Source of the DNA: V1-33 sp039795165
Lineage (GTDB): Bacteria; Verrucomicrobiota; Verrucomicrobiia; Verrucomicrobiales; V1-33
Direction: 5' to 3'
Assembly (NCBI GenBank): GCA_039795165.1
Contig: JBDKER010000006.1
Location: forward strand, 1 to 64,000
Length of the DNA: 64,000 nucleotides
Under the pieces are notes generated by a model, which did no database searches, was not told the origin of the DNA, and worked only from the letters and a program-made list of their open reading frames with translations. The position numbers were made by a program, and so were the translations under genes. This document shows, one piece after another, positions 8,126 through 15,873 of the stretch (its first letter is position 1; the number at the start of each line of letters is the position of its first letter).

Positions 8126-9529
8126 TCAGGGCAATCCCTCCACAAACCCATCGGGGACATCCTCCCACGCCAGTCCCATGGGCTTCCCGGCCAGATCGGT
8201 CACCTCCAGTTCGCCCTTGGCGATCCTCAGCACGGCTCCGCTTGGTCCACCATCACGGAAGAGCCGAGGATAACTTTCCACCAGTCCGTCTGCCACCCCG
8301 CGCGGAAACCGGGACGTTCCGCGGAAATACTGATGTCCATTCCGCTCGACGTGCGGAATTCCGAATTCGGCCATCACGGCGAGATCCTGGAGCAGGGCGA
8401 CTGGAGGAATATTGGACAAATCCTCTCCGCTGAGGATTCCGCCGCCGTGGCGCAGCAGGACGAGGTTGGCGAGCCCCTTTCCGATTCCCTTGCAGTTCTT
8501 GTGACTGCTTCCGGCATAGCCGAGACGCAAGGCCCGCGGGAGATCGTCGAGGGAGGCATCGGCCTCGTCAATGATCACAGGGGGATGATGATCCCATGCG
8601 GCGAGGGCCTCGCCGGCGGCGGCGTCGAGCGAACGTTCCCGCGCGAGCGGTTGCTCCACGAACAGCAATCCGCGTTCCAGCCATAGCCCGAGCACGGCAT
8701 CAGCTCGCCAGCCTTCCCAATGCTCCCGGAAAACCCGGAAGTCGGGATAGTTTTCGTTGGCATCAAGGGTGAAGCGCGCCCCCTCCGGAAGTACCGACGC
8801 CAGCTTGCGCAGCCGCCCGGCATCTTCCTCCCGCCGACCAGACAGCTTGATCTTGAAATGCGTGAGTCCGAAAGCCTCGACGTTTTCCTGCAGCGTCTGC
8901 GGAAGTCCGTCGGCCACCGGACGCTCCACGTCGGCCGCCACGAGGGGATCGCTCAACCCCACGGTATGCCGCAGTGCGATTTTTGCGGGCCAGACCGGCG
9001 GCAGGTAGCGTTCCCATGACCCGCCGGGTCCACCGGCACGCAGCGTGCCCGGTTCCATTCCCAGCAGGCCGGCCCGCAGCATGCCCCCGAGGCTCCGTCC
9101 GCAGTTCCTCCCCAGCGCATGCAGCACGGCCCGCTCGATCAGGGCCGTTCCCATCTGCACGAGCAAGGCCGGAAAGGCCGGTTTGCTCACCATGCCCCGC
9201 TGCCCTTCATAGAGGCTGCGCCACCATGTCCCGTAATCCGCCCAGCCCCCCACGGCCAACCCGGCCGCATGGCGCAGCACCGCACCCATGTCCCTCACGT
9301 CTTCCTCGTGACTCGTCCCAGGCTGCTTCACGAACCACTTCGGCACGAGGGTCTCCGCAGCCATGCCCAGCCACTGACGTCCTCCGGCGGCCACCCGCAC
9401 TTCCACCAGCACATGCGGAGCCCGCTCCATGCTCACCATGCCATAACGGAAGGGCAGCCGCGTCTCCAGCAGCGCATGGCGGAACCTGATTTCCTCCACC
9501 GCAAAGGACATGCCGCCGGAAGCCGTCAT
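8126..9529 (-). CDS. enolase-superfamily (mandelate racemase/muconate lactonizing type) enzyme
   Basis: A 467-residue protein when started at the ATG at 9529, 23 bp after the preceding gene's stop; a longer reading frame upstream overlaps that gene and is rejected. The C-terminal barrel has the enolase-superfamily pattern: KxK base in THFKIKLSG, then metal ligands in TLDANENYP, FVEQPL and IIDEAD, and a second lysine-rich stretch SSHKNCKGIGK where the opposite-face base is expected. The N-terminal capping region includes PFRYGM. Such enzymes abstract a proton next to a carboxylate (racemases, epimerases, cycloisomerases, dehydratases). The substrate cannot be deduced. It is cotranscribed with a C-S lyase-like gene. 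Confidence 0.82.
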   Translation of the reverse strand: MTASGGMSFAVEEIRFRHALLETRLPFRYGMVSMERAPHVLVEVRVAAGGRQWLGMAAETLVPKWFVKQPGTSHEEDVRDMGAVLRHAAGLAVGGWADYGTWWRSLYEGQRGMVSKPAFPALLVQMGTALIERAVLHALGRNCGRSLGGMLRAGLLGMEPGTLRAGGPGGSWERYLPPVWPAKIALRHTVGLSDPLVAADVERPVADGLPQTLQENVEAFGLTHFKIKLSGRREEDAGRLRKLASVLPEGARFTLDANENYPDFRVFREHWEGWRADAVLGLWLERGLLFVEQPLARERSLDAAAGEALAAWDHHPPVIIDEADASLDDLPRALRLGYAGSSHKNCKGIGKGLANLVLLRHGGGILSGEDLSNIPPVALLQDLAVMAEFGIPHVERNGHQYFRGTSRFPRGVADGLVESYPRLFRDGGPSGAVLRIAKGELEVTDLAGKPMGLAWEDVPDGFVEGLP

Positions 9530-9552
9530 ATCATGAATGTCTCCCCGCAGGT

Positions 9553-10710
9553 TCAGCAGATCGCCGCCGCAAAGCGCCCAAGGCCTTCCTCGAGCGTGAC
9601 CCGCGGACAGCCGAAATTCAGCCGCACAAAGCCTGGTGCTCCGAAATCCGCCCCGTTGTTGAGAGCAAGTCCGCGCGATTCGAAATGCGCCGCCGGATGC
9701 TCGTAGCCAAGGGCGCGCACATCCAGCCACGCCAAATAGGTGGCCTCGATCCTCGGCAGCACAACCTGCGGAAAGCGCTCGGCCAGAAAATCAGCGAGCC
9801 GGTCCCGGTTGCCTCGCAGATACCGGCAGAGAGCCGCCCGCCAGGCCTCGCAGTCCCGGTAAGCCGCCGCCGTGGCGGCAAAACTCAGCGGACTCGTCTC
9901 GGCCACCAGCGTATTCTTGGCAGCCTGAAATCTCCGCCGCAGCGCCGCATCGGGAATCACCGCAAACGACAGCCCCAGCCCAGCCACATTATACGTCTTG
10001 CTCGCAGCCATCAGGACAATGAGCCGCTTCCGCAGACGGTCGTCCAGCCGCAGCGCCGTGCAGTGCATGGCTTCCTCCGGCTCCAGCAGGAGATCGCAGT
10101 GAATCTCATCGGAACACAGCAGCAAATCGTGCCGCTCGCAGAAATCCGCCAGTTGCTCGAGTTCGCCACGGCTCCAGACCCGCCCCACCGGATTGTGCGG
10201 ACTGCACAGCAGAAACAATTTCACCGACGGCGTCACAGCCCGCTCCATCGCCTCGAAATCAAACCGGTACCGCCCATCCTCTCCAGGCTGCAGCGGCACC
10301 GTCACCAGTTCCCGCCCCGCATCCCGGTGCACCTTCAGAAACGGTGGATACACCGGCGTGCAGGTCATCACCGCATCCCCGCGTTCGCCGGCAATGAGCG
10401 CCGCCATCGCCAGCGCCGGCACCATCCCGGGCAGCCACACCAGCCAACCCGGTTCCGCGTCCACGCCATGAACCGACCGCAGATACCCAAGCACCGCCTC
10501 CACCGCTTCCGCCGTCGCCACACTGTACCCCAGCACACCATGATCCAACCGCCGCCGGATCGACTCAAGCACCGGCTCGGGCGAGACAAAATCCATGTCG
10601 GCCACCCACATCGGCAGCACATCCCGGCCTTCGTAACGCGACCACTTCAGGCTGCCAGTGCCACGGCGTTCCACTGGACGGTCGAACTGCGATAATTCAT
10701 CAGACTGCAT
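9553..10710 (-). CDS. MalY/PatB family PLP-dependent C-S beta-lyase
   Basis: Fold-type I PLP enzyme of 385 residues. It carries the MalY/PatB N-terminal WVADMDF motif, CSPHNPVGRVW, the pyridine-contacting SDEIHCDL (Asp201) and the Schiff-base lysine in SKTYNVAGL (Lys238). Members cleave cystathionine or cysteine conjugates to a thiol, pyruvate and ammonia. It heads a two-gene minus-strand unit with the enolase-superfamily gene. Whether it acts in methionine synthesis or in degrading a cysteine conjugate is open; no other sulfur-metabolism gene is adjacent. Confidence 0.9.
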   Translation of the reverse strand: MQSDELSQFDRPVERRGTGSLKWSRYEGRDVLPMWVADMDFVSPEPVLESIRRRLDHGVLGYSVATAEAVEAVLGYLRSVHGVDAEPGWLVWLPGMVPALAMAALIAGERGDAVMTCTPVYPPFLKVHRDAGRELVTVPLQPGEDGRYRFDFEAMERAVTPSVKLFLLCSPHNPVGRVWSRGELEQLADFCERHDLLLCSDEIHCDLLLEPEEAMHCTALRLDDRLRKRLIVLMAASKTYNVAGLGLSFAVIPDAALRRRFQAAKNTLVAETSPLSFAATAAAYRDCEAWRAALCRYLRGNRDRLADFLAERFPQVVLPRIEATYLAWLDVRALGYEHPAAHFESRGLALNNGADFGAPGFVRLNFGCPRVTLEEGLGRFAAAIC

Positions 10711-10824
10711 AACGCATTACACAAACTCAGCCCACCCGCTCTGGCCAGCGCAGATTGCCCGCCCTTGCCACAAAAACCGATTTCCCATTGCGCCGCACCG
10801 CCACCGTCCGTTCCTCCCCCCATC

Positions 10825-11790
10825 ATGGAAGTCTTCGTTCTCAAGAACCAGCAGCGCACGGGCCCCTTCCCCGTTTTCCGGCTCCAGGAAATGCTCGACG
10901 ATGGCGAAATCTCCGCGGATTCCCTCGTGTGGCACGAAGCCATGCCAGCATGGACACCCCTCTCGGCGGAACCATCCCTCAATTCCTCGCTCCGCTTCAC
11001 CAAAGCCTCGCCGCCCCCGCTCCCGGAACATCCCGATGACTCCGACGGCGAAAATCCACCGCCAAACCCGTGGCTCAACCCAGCGTCCCGCAGCGACTAC
11101 GGCCGAACCCTCCCGCAGGGCGAAACGGCTCCGCCGACCCACCCATGGCGGCGCTTCTTCGCACGGCAACTCGACCTCCTCCTCGCCCGCGCTGCCTGCA
11201 CCAGTGCAGCCGTTGCCTCCGGATCAGCCGACGTGTGGCTCTTCCTCCAGCCCACCACGGCCCTCCTCATCCTCAGCCCGGCCCTCCTCATCCTCGCCGA
11301 AGCCGCCTTCCTCACCACCGTCGGCACCACCCCTGGCAAAGCCGCCCTCGGCCTCCGCGTCCTCGCCAGCAATGGCTCCAGACTCGCCTTCCCGGCCGCC
11401 CTCAAACGATCCTTCCTCGCATGGACCGGATCAGGCTTCGGCCTACCCCCAGTCTACCTCATCCCTGTCCTCCAGTGGATCCTCAGCTACCGCTTCCTCC
11501 AAAAATACCGCGACACCCTCTGGGACCGCGCCGCCCTGTCCCGCGTCACCGCCTCCCCGCCACACCCGGCCGGCATCGCCACCGCCATCCTCATCACAGC
11601 CTCATGGATCTACGGAACTTCCCAGATCCTCCTCCATTCCCCCATCTCCCCTTCCCTCCCAGAACAGCAACGCGACGCCATCCTCCGCATCCGCAGCAGC
11701 CTCCCCCAAACCAATCCGCCCACCACTTCCTTCACCCACCCATTTCTCCCCATTCCCAATTTGACACCGCCACCTTCCCAGCCATCATAA
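10825..11790 (+). CDS. GYF_2 domain / RDD family membrane protein
   Basis: A 321-residue protein starting at the ATG at 10825. Residues 1-50 (EVFVLKNQQRTGPFPVFRLQEML, then VWHEAMPAWTPL) match the GYF_2 domain, a putative cytoplasmic protein-binding module. After a Pro-rich spacer comes an RDD domain: RRFFARQLDLLLARAA, two or three hydrophobic helices, and the diagnostic TTPGKAALGLRV. The combination is common in Verrucomicrobiota and Planctomycetota. Function unknown; RDD proteins have been linked to ion exchange. The last 30 bp of the gene overlap a likely promoter for the tRNA gene downstream. Confidence 0.85.
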   Translation: MEVFVLKNQQRTGPFPVFRLQEMLDDGEISADSLVWHEAMPAWTPLSAEPSLNSSLRFTKASPPPLPEHPDDSDGENPPPNPWLNPASRSDYGRTLPQGETAPPTHPWRRFFARQLDLLLARAACTSAAVASGSADVWLFLQPTTALLILSPALLILAEAAFLTTVGTTPGKAALGLRVLASNGSRLAFPAALKRSFLAWTGSGFGLPPVYLIPVLQWILSYRFLQKYRDTLWDRAALSRVTASPPHPAGIATAILITASWIYGTSQILLHSPISPSLPEQQRDAILRIRSSLPQTNPPTTSFTHPFLPIPNLTPPPSQPS

Positions 11791-11791
11791 T
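11761..11791 (+). promoter_or_regulatory. putative promoter for tRNA-Pro
   Basis: A perfect TTGACA (11761-11766) is followed 19 bases later by CATAAT (11786-11791, 5 of 6 to TATAAT). Both lie at the 3' end of the RDD gene, and transcription would begin about 30 bases before the tRNA. The spacer is longer than the ideal 17, so the call is tentative, but near-consensus hexamers are rare in this GC-rich sequence. Confidence 0.5.
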
Positions 11792-11797
11792 CACCCG

Positions 11798-11818
11798 GCC
11801 CGATGCTCCCCATCGGGC
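11798..11818 (+). terminator. hairpin between RDD gene and tRNA-Pro
   Basis: Perfect 8-bp stem GCCCGATG / CATCGGGC with a 5-base loop, just after the RDD stop codon and 12 bases before the tRNA. Only a weak T-rich run (CTCTTT) follows, so it is either a weak terminator of the RDD gene or a leader hairpin of the tRNA transcript. Confidence 0.4.
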
Positions 11819-11830
11819 TCCACACTCTTT

Positions 11831-11907
<77 letters not shown>

Positions 11908-11912
11908 TCACC

Positions 11913-11952
11913 GCCCCACTCCGGGAAATCACCCCGGAGTGGGGCTTTTTTT
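11913..11952 (+). terminator. intrinsic terminator after tRNA-Pro
   Basis: A perfect 13-bp stem GCCCCACTCCGGG / CCCGGAGTGGGGC (11913-11925 and 11933-11945) with a 7-base loop, followed by seven T. It begins 5 bases after the tRNA CCA end. Confidence 0.93.
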
Positions 11953-12124
11953 GGCCTCCAACCTCTTAACGCACCGTCGGATCGGTCGGATCGGTCCCAT
12001 GCCCTGCATAGCTCACCACCGCGAGACTGGCCCGGCTACTTGATTGCGGCACTCCCGCAAACACACTAAACCCGCAAAAATTTGCTTTACCCGGACGATT
12101 CCATGCGCCACCATAATTGCAGCC

Positions 12125-12511
12125 ATGCCAAATCAACAGATCATCGAGAAAATAGCGTCCTTGAAGCAGCGGTATTCGGATCCCCGGAGGGCAGCAAAAT
12201 TGTTCCGGGAAGCGCTCTCGGGGCATTACCCTCCGCTGATTCAATGGGATAAGCTCCGGCTGCTCCCGGAATCGTACACTGACCCTGAAAGAAGCGATCG
12301 GGAAACCGACCTCCTGTTCGCGGCGCCTATCGCGGAAAACGAAGCCATGGTCTACGTGTATTTCGACCTCGAGACCACGAATCCCGAGGCTGCGGCGGAC
12401 CGTCTGAGATCCTGCATGAAGCGAATTGAAGAGAAGTGGGTGGAAAGGCACGGCAACACGAAACCCCTTCCGGTCATCCTGCCCGTTCTCATGCCGGTTT
12501 TCATGGCCTGA
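12125..12511 (+). pseudogene. truncated Rpn-family (YhgA-like) nuclease remnant
   Basis: 128 residues from the ATG at 12125. The body matches the N-terminal half of Rpn/YhgA-like PD-(D/E)XK nucleases: SDPRRAAKLFREAL, PPLIQWDKLRLLPESYTD, TDLLF, and KPLPVILPV, where full proteins continue with YHG and another 150 or so residues. Here the frame stops immediately afterwards. The catalytic EHQS motif is replaced by ETTN, so the key glutamine is lost. I read this as a decayed copy or a non-catalytic short derivative. It sits alone between the tRNA terminator and a convergent exported-protein gene. Confidence 0.65.
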
Positions 12512-12610
12512 GAGCCAGCACGGAGAAAGCCGATCGGCTGACAGTCCCGGCGTTGACCCCAGCTCCGGAGTCGGGGCGGCGTGGCAATGCGCGACGACCG
12601 GAAGCCGCCT

Positions 12611-15600
12611 TCAGTTCCGGGTGACCCGGTAGAAGCGGCGGAGGGTTCCTTGGGGGATGCCGGTTTCGGTGAAGGACGTGGTGGCACCAGCCGACGGGAC
12701 ATTGCTGCTGAGTCTAGTCCAGTTGTTCAGACCTGCGCTGGCTTCCACGGTGTAGCTGGCGCCGGGTGAAGAAGCGAAGGTCAGGGTTGCCCGTCCGGCG
12801 GCGGGCTCCGGAACAAGGGAGAGGATCTGCACCGACTGCGGGCCACCGCCTTCCTGATAGAGCCAGAAACCGGCGAAGGGAACCTCGCGGTCGACCGCAT
12901 CCGCCGAGCCATCGAACCAGATCTGCACGTCTTTGCTGCCATCGGAACGGAAGCTCAACCGGACCGCTTTGGCGTCGACCACACTGCTGGTGAGTCCATT
13001 GACTCCCGGAGCCCCCGTATTGGCCGGATGGCCGACCCACGAGGCATTGCCCAGAATCCCCGTATCAAATGCCGTGCGGTCGGCGTCGGTCACCAGCACC
13101 CGGATGGCCCCGCACTGGGAATTGACCGAATCGATGAGGAAGCCGGTGAAGTTCCATTTCCCAGCCGGCAATCCCGCGAGGGTCAGGCGGATCATGCCCG
13201 AATTATTCTTGAGGTGATCTTCGGCGAGAAGGGCGAGCGGCGTGGTCAGGGCGGCATCGCCCCGGTCCCGCCAGTCGATCGCCCCCAGCGGAATCCCGGT
13301 GGGATCGATGGCATCCACCGACAGCGTGAAGGGAACGCCCGTGTCCGAGACGACCGGCAACGCGGTGAGATCGAGTCCATTTGTGTTGTTCAGGCCGGAA
13401 CCGATGACGGCACCGGTGAGGGCACCGGCCTCGGGCCGTCCGTCGATGCTGCCGAGGTCGACGATGGCGAATGGCGTCCCCGCGGGCCGCATGATGACTG
13501 TCACGGAGGCCGATTCCGTGCGTCCGCCGGCTGCCGCGGTGAGGGTGTAGACCACGGACTGCTGGGGATTGACAAGGATGCCGCCGATGCCATCCGGACC
13601 CGTGAAGGCGCTGACATTGCCGACTCCGGAAATGACGGGATCGCTGTCCGGGCGGACCCTCCAGCTCAGTTTCACGGGAGTTCCGGGCAGCACCATGAAT
13701 TGATCGGCGGCGAACGATCCGATGGGACGGACCGCAATTGGCACCGTGGCAGTTTCCGGTCCGGCCGGAGATGCAACCGTGAGCGTGTAGACCGTATCGA
13801 CAAGGGGAGTGACGACTGCACTGCCGACCCCGCCCGTGGTCTGCGCTAGAACATTGCCGACGCCCTGATCAACGGTGACAGAGGTCGCATCCGGAGCCAC
13901 AATCCACGAAAGCGTCGCGGCTGCACCCGGGGCGACGAGGCGGTCGCGGCTGATGAAGGAAACGATGGGATCCGGCGGAGGATTCTGGGTGATCCAGAGA
14001 CCCGCGAGCGGAACTTCCTGATCCGGCAGCACGCCCCGCCCGTCGTACCAGATGTGGACATCATCCACGCCATTGGACCTCACCCGGAACCGCACTGCCT
14101 TGCTGTCCACAACGCCCGCATTGAGTCCCGCCAGCCCCGGCACTCCCGTATCCGCCGGATGCCCGGGGAACGAAGCATCCGCCTGCGTTCCCGCATCCGC
14201 CGCCACCCGCGTGGCATCAGTCACGAGCACCTTGATGCGGTCGCACTGCGAAAACGCGGGATCGATGTGGTAGCTGGTGATCCCGTACGTACCCGCCGGC
14301 AATCCGCTCAGGGTGACATGGATCAACCCGGAGGAATTCTTGACGACATCCTCGGCCAGATAGGAAAAACCGAGCGCCGGGCCATTGCCGCGGTCGCGCC
14401 AGTCGAGTCCGCCTACCGGGGTGCCATCGGGAGCCAGATTATCGATGCTCAGCGTGAAGGCGACACCCGTGTCCGAGACAAGCGGCAGCGCAAAGAGGTC
14501 GAGCAGGTTCGTATTGTTCGGCCCGGCCCCGATCACCGTTCCCGTGAGGGCATCGGGCTCGGCCTGCCCATCGGTCGCCCCAATGTCGAGCAGGGCAAAC
14601 CTCGTGCCTGCCGGGCGGGTCACCGCCGTCACCTGACGGGATTCCGTGCGTCCAGCCGCGGCGGCCGACAGGGTCCATGTGGTCGTGCCAGCAGCATTGA
14701 GGGTCACTGAGCCCGTGCCGTCCGGCGCGGTGAGGGCGGCAATGTTCCCGATTCCAGAAATGGTGGCCACGGCATCCGGGCGGATCCGCCAGCTCAGCGT
14801 GACCGCTGCCCCGGCGTCGATGAGGGATTGATCGACCGTGAACGAAGCCACCGGCCGGACTTCCACCTTTGCTTCGCGCGTGGCCGTCTGTCCGGCGGTT
14901 ACCGTCAGCGTGTAGGTTGTATCCACGGCGGGCGAAACCGTGGCCGTGCCGACGCCATTGGCGGTGGCCGGAAGGATGTTGCCAATGCCTGGACTGATCG
15001 ATGCGGCCGTGGCTCCGGTATTGATGATCCATGAAAGCGTGGCGCTTTCGCCGGGAGAAATCAGCTGGGGTCCGGCGGCAAATGAAGTGATCGGTTCCCC
15101 GACCACGGGGGCGGGAGCCGCGATCAGGCAGATATTGTTGTGACCGGTCACGCCGTTGTTCCGGACGGTCACGGACGAAGCCGCAGCAGGCAGCTTGTAG
15201 ACCGAATAGAAATTATTGCGTGTGCCGTCGTTGGCTTCATCGATCGCCGTGAAATCGCCCTGACCATTCGGGGAAATGCCGGTATTCACCCGTTCCCAGC
15301 CGCCGTCGAGGACCCACTGGAGAACCCCGCCAAGGACCGGGTCGGTCGTGATCGTCTTGTTGCCCGCGCCCACGGGTCCGTTGATGCGGTTGTCAACGAG
15401 CAGGTAGAAAATGGTGGGGCTGTCGCAGGTGACCACCGCGCTGTAGCCGGCATTCTCCCGCGCATCGTTGGCGAAGCGCACGTAGGGCTGACCGAGCAGG
15501 TACGGAGGCAGCGCCACGGGATTGACACCGTTCACATTGAGCACACCCGCGGCATCAAAGGCAGGACCACGGTGGGTGTGCACCCGGTCGGCAAGAGCCG

Positions 15601-15739
15601 GAACCCCTTCCGCAAAGCCTGCCGCAATGATGGCCCGAGCGTCAGCGGCCAGACCCGTTTCGACAACACTGACAATGCCCGCGCTGACCGGGCCAGTCAG
15701 CAGAACCAGAGAAACAAAGGCACGGAGAAGCGATTTCAT
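12611..15739 (-). CDS. large exported Ig-like protein with internal duplication
   Basis: 1042 residues with a signal peptide (MKSLLRAFVSLVLLTGPVSA). After a unique domain (about 21-212, with the stretch NNICLIAAPAP) come two copies of a module of about 370 residues, near 215-595 and 596-965. Each copy has two Ig-like domains (PGESATLSWIINTG and PGAAATLSWIVAP begin corresponding domains) and a domain containing LDWRDRG or IDWRDRG, NSSGLI or NNSGMI and PGHPADTG or VGHPANTG. The C-terminus (YTVEASAGLNNW to RRFYRVTRN) is a short beta module seen at the end of many verrucomicrobial exported proteins. No catalytic motif was found; probably a surface or matrix protein. Divergent from the glycosidase gene. 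Confidence 0.8.
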   Translation of the reverse strand: MKSLLRAFVSLVLLTGPVSAGIVSVVETGLAADARAIIAAGFAEGVPALADRVHTHRGPAFDAAGVLNVNGVNPVALPPYLLGQPYVRFANDARENAGYSAVVTCDSPTIFYLLVDNRINGPVGAGNKTITTDPVLGGVLQWVLDGGWERVNTGISPNGQGDFTAIDEANDGTRNNFYSVYKLPAAASSVTVRNNGVTGHNNICLIAAPAPVVGEPITSFAAGPQLISPGESATLSWIINTGATAASISPGIGNILPATANGVGTATVSPAVDTTYTLTVTAGQTATREAKVEVRPVASFTVDQSLIDAGAAVTLSWRIRPDAVATISGIGNIAALTAPDGTGSVTLNAAGTTTWTLSAAAAGRTESRQVTAVTRPAGTRFALLDIGATDGQAEPDALTGTVIGAGPNNTNLLDLFALPLVSDTGVAFTLSIDNLAPDGTPVGGLDWRDRGNGPALGFSYLAEDVVKNSSGLIHVTLSGLPAGTYGITSYHIDPAFSQCDRIKVLVTDATRVAADAGTQADASFPGHPADTGVPGLAGLNAGVVDSKAVRFRVRSNGVDDVHIWYDGRGVLPDQEVPLAGLWITQNPPPDPIVSFISRDRLVAPGAAATLSWIVAPDATSVTVDQGVGNVLAQTTGGVGSAVVTPLVDTVYTLTVASPAGPETATVPIAVRPIGSFAADQFMVLPGTPVKLSWRVRPDSDPVISGVGNVSAFTGPDGIGGILVNPQQSVVYTLTAAAGGRTESASVTVIMRPAGTPFAIVDLGSIDGRPEAGALTGAVIGSGLNNTNGLDLTALPVVSDTGVPFTLSVDAIDPTGIPLGAIDWRDRGDAALTTPLALLAEDHLKNNSGMIRLTLAGLPAGKWNFTGFLIDSVNSQCGAIRVLVTDADRTAFDTGILGNASWVGHPANTGAPGVNGLTSSVVDAKAVRLSFRSDGSKDVQIWFDGSADAVDREVPFAGFWLYQEGGGPQSVQILSLVPEPAAGRATLTFASSPGASYTVEASAGLNNWTRLSSNVPSAGATTSFTETGIPQGTLRRFYRVTRN

Positions 15740-15772
15740 ATCCGAGGGGGGTGAAACATGAATTTCGCTGCG

Positions 15773-15801
15773 GTTGTAGCGGAACCGCCCGCCAGCGTCA
15801 A
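15773..15801 (-). promoter_or_regulatory. putative promoter of the Ig-like protein gene
   Basis: On the minus strand TTGACG (15801-15796) and TACAAC (15778-15773) are separated by exactly 17 bases, ending 34 bp before the start codon at 15739. Matches to TTGACA and TATAAT are 5 of 6 and 4 of 6. The rest of the 134-bp divergent region shows no comparable signal for the plus-strand gene. Confidence 0.5.
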
Positions 15802-15873
15802 TTCTACTGACCTCCCTTGCGGGTCCATTGACTGCCGTGCGAGAATCATGCGACCCGCGCCTGCTTTCTTCAC

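Noticed and set aside
9530..9730. N-terminal extension of the enolase-superfamily protein by 67 residues
   Set aside because: Overlaps the end of the C-S lyase gene and has low-complexity composition; the ATG at 9529 precedes the conserved capping domain.
12533..12590. Imperfect GC-rich hairpin near the end of the Ig-like protein gene
   Set aside because: Stem has a mismatch and no loop or U-tract, so it is not called as a terminator.
15136..15152. GTGACCGGTCAC palindrome
   Set aside because: Lies inside the coding region of the Ig-like protein; likely chance in GC-rich sequence.
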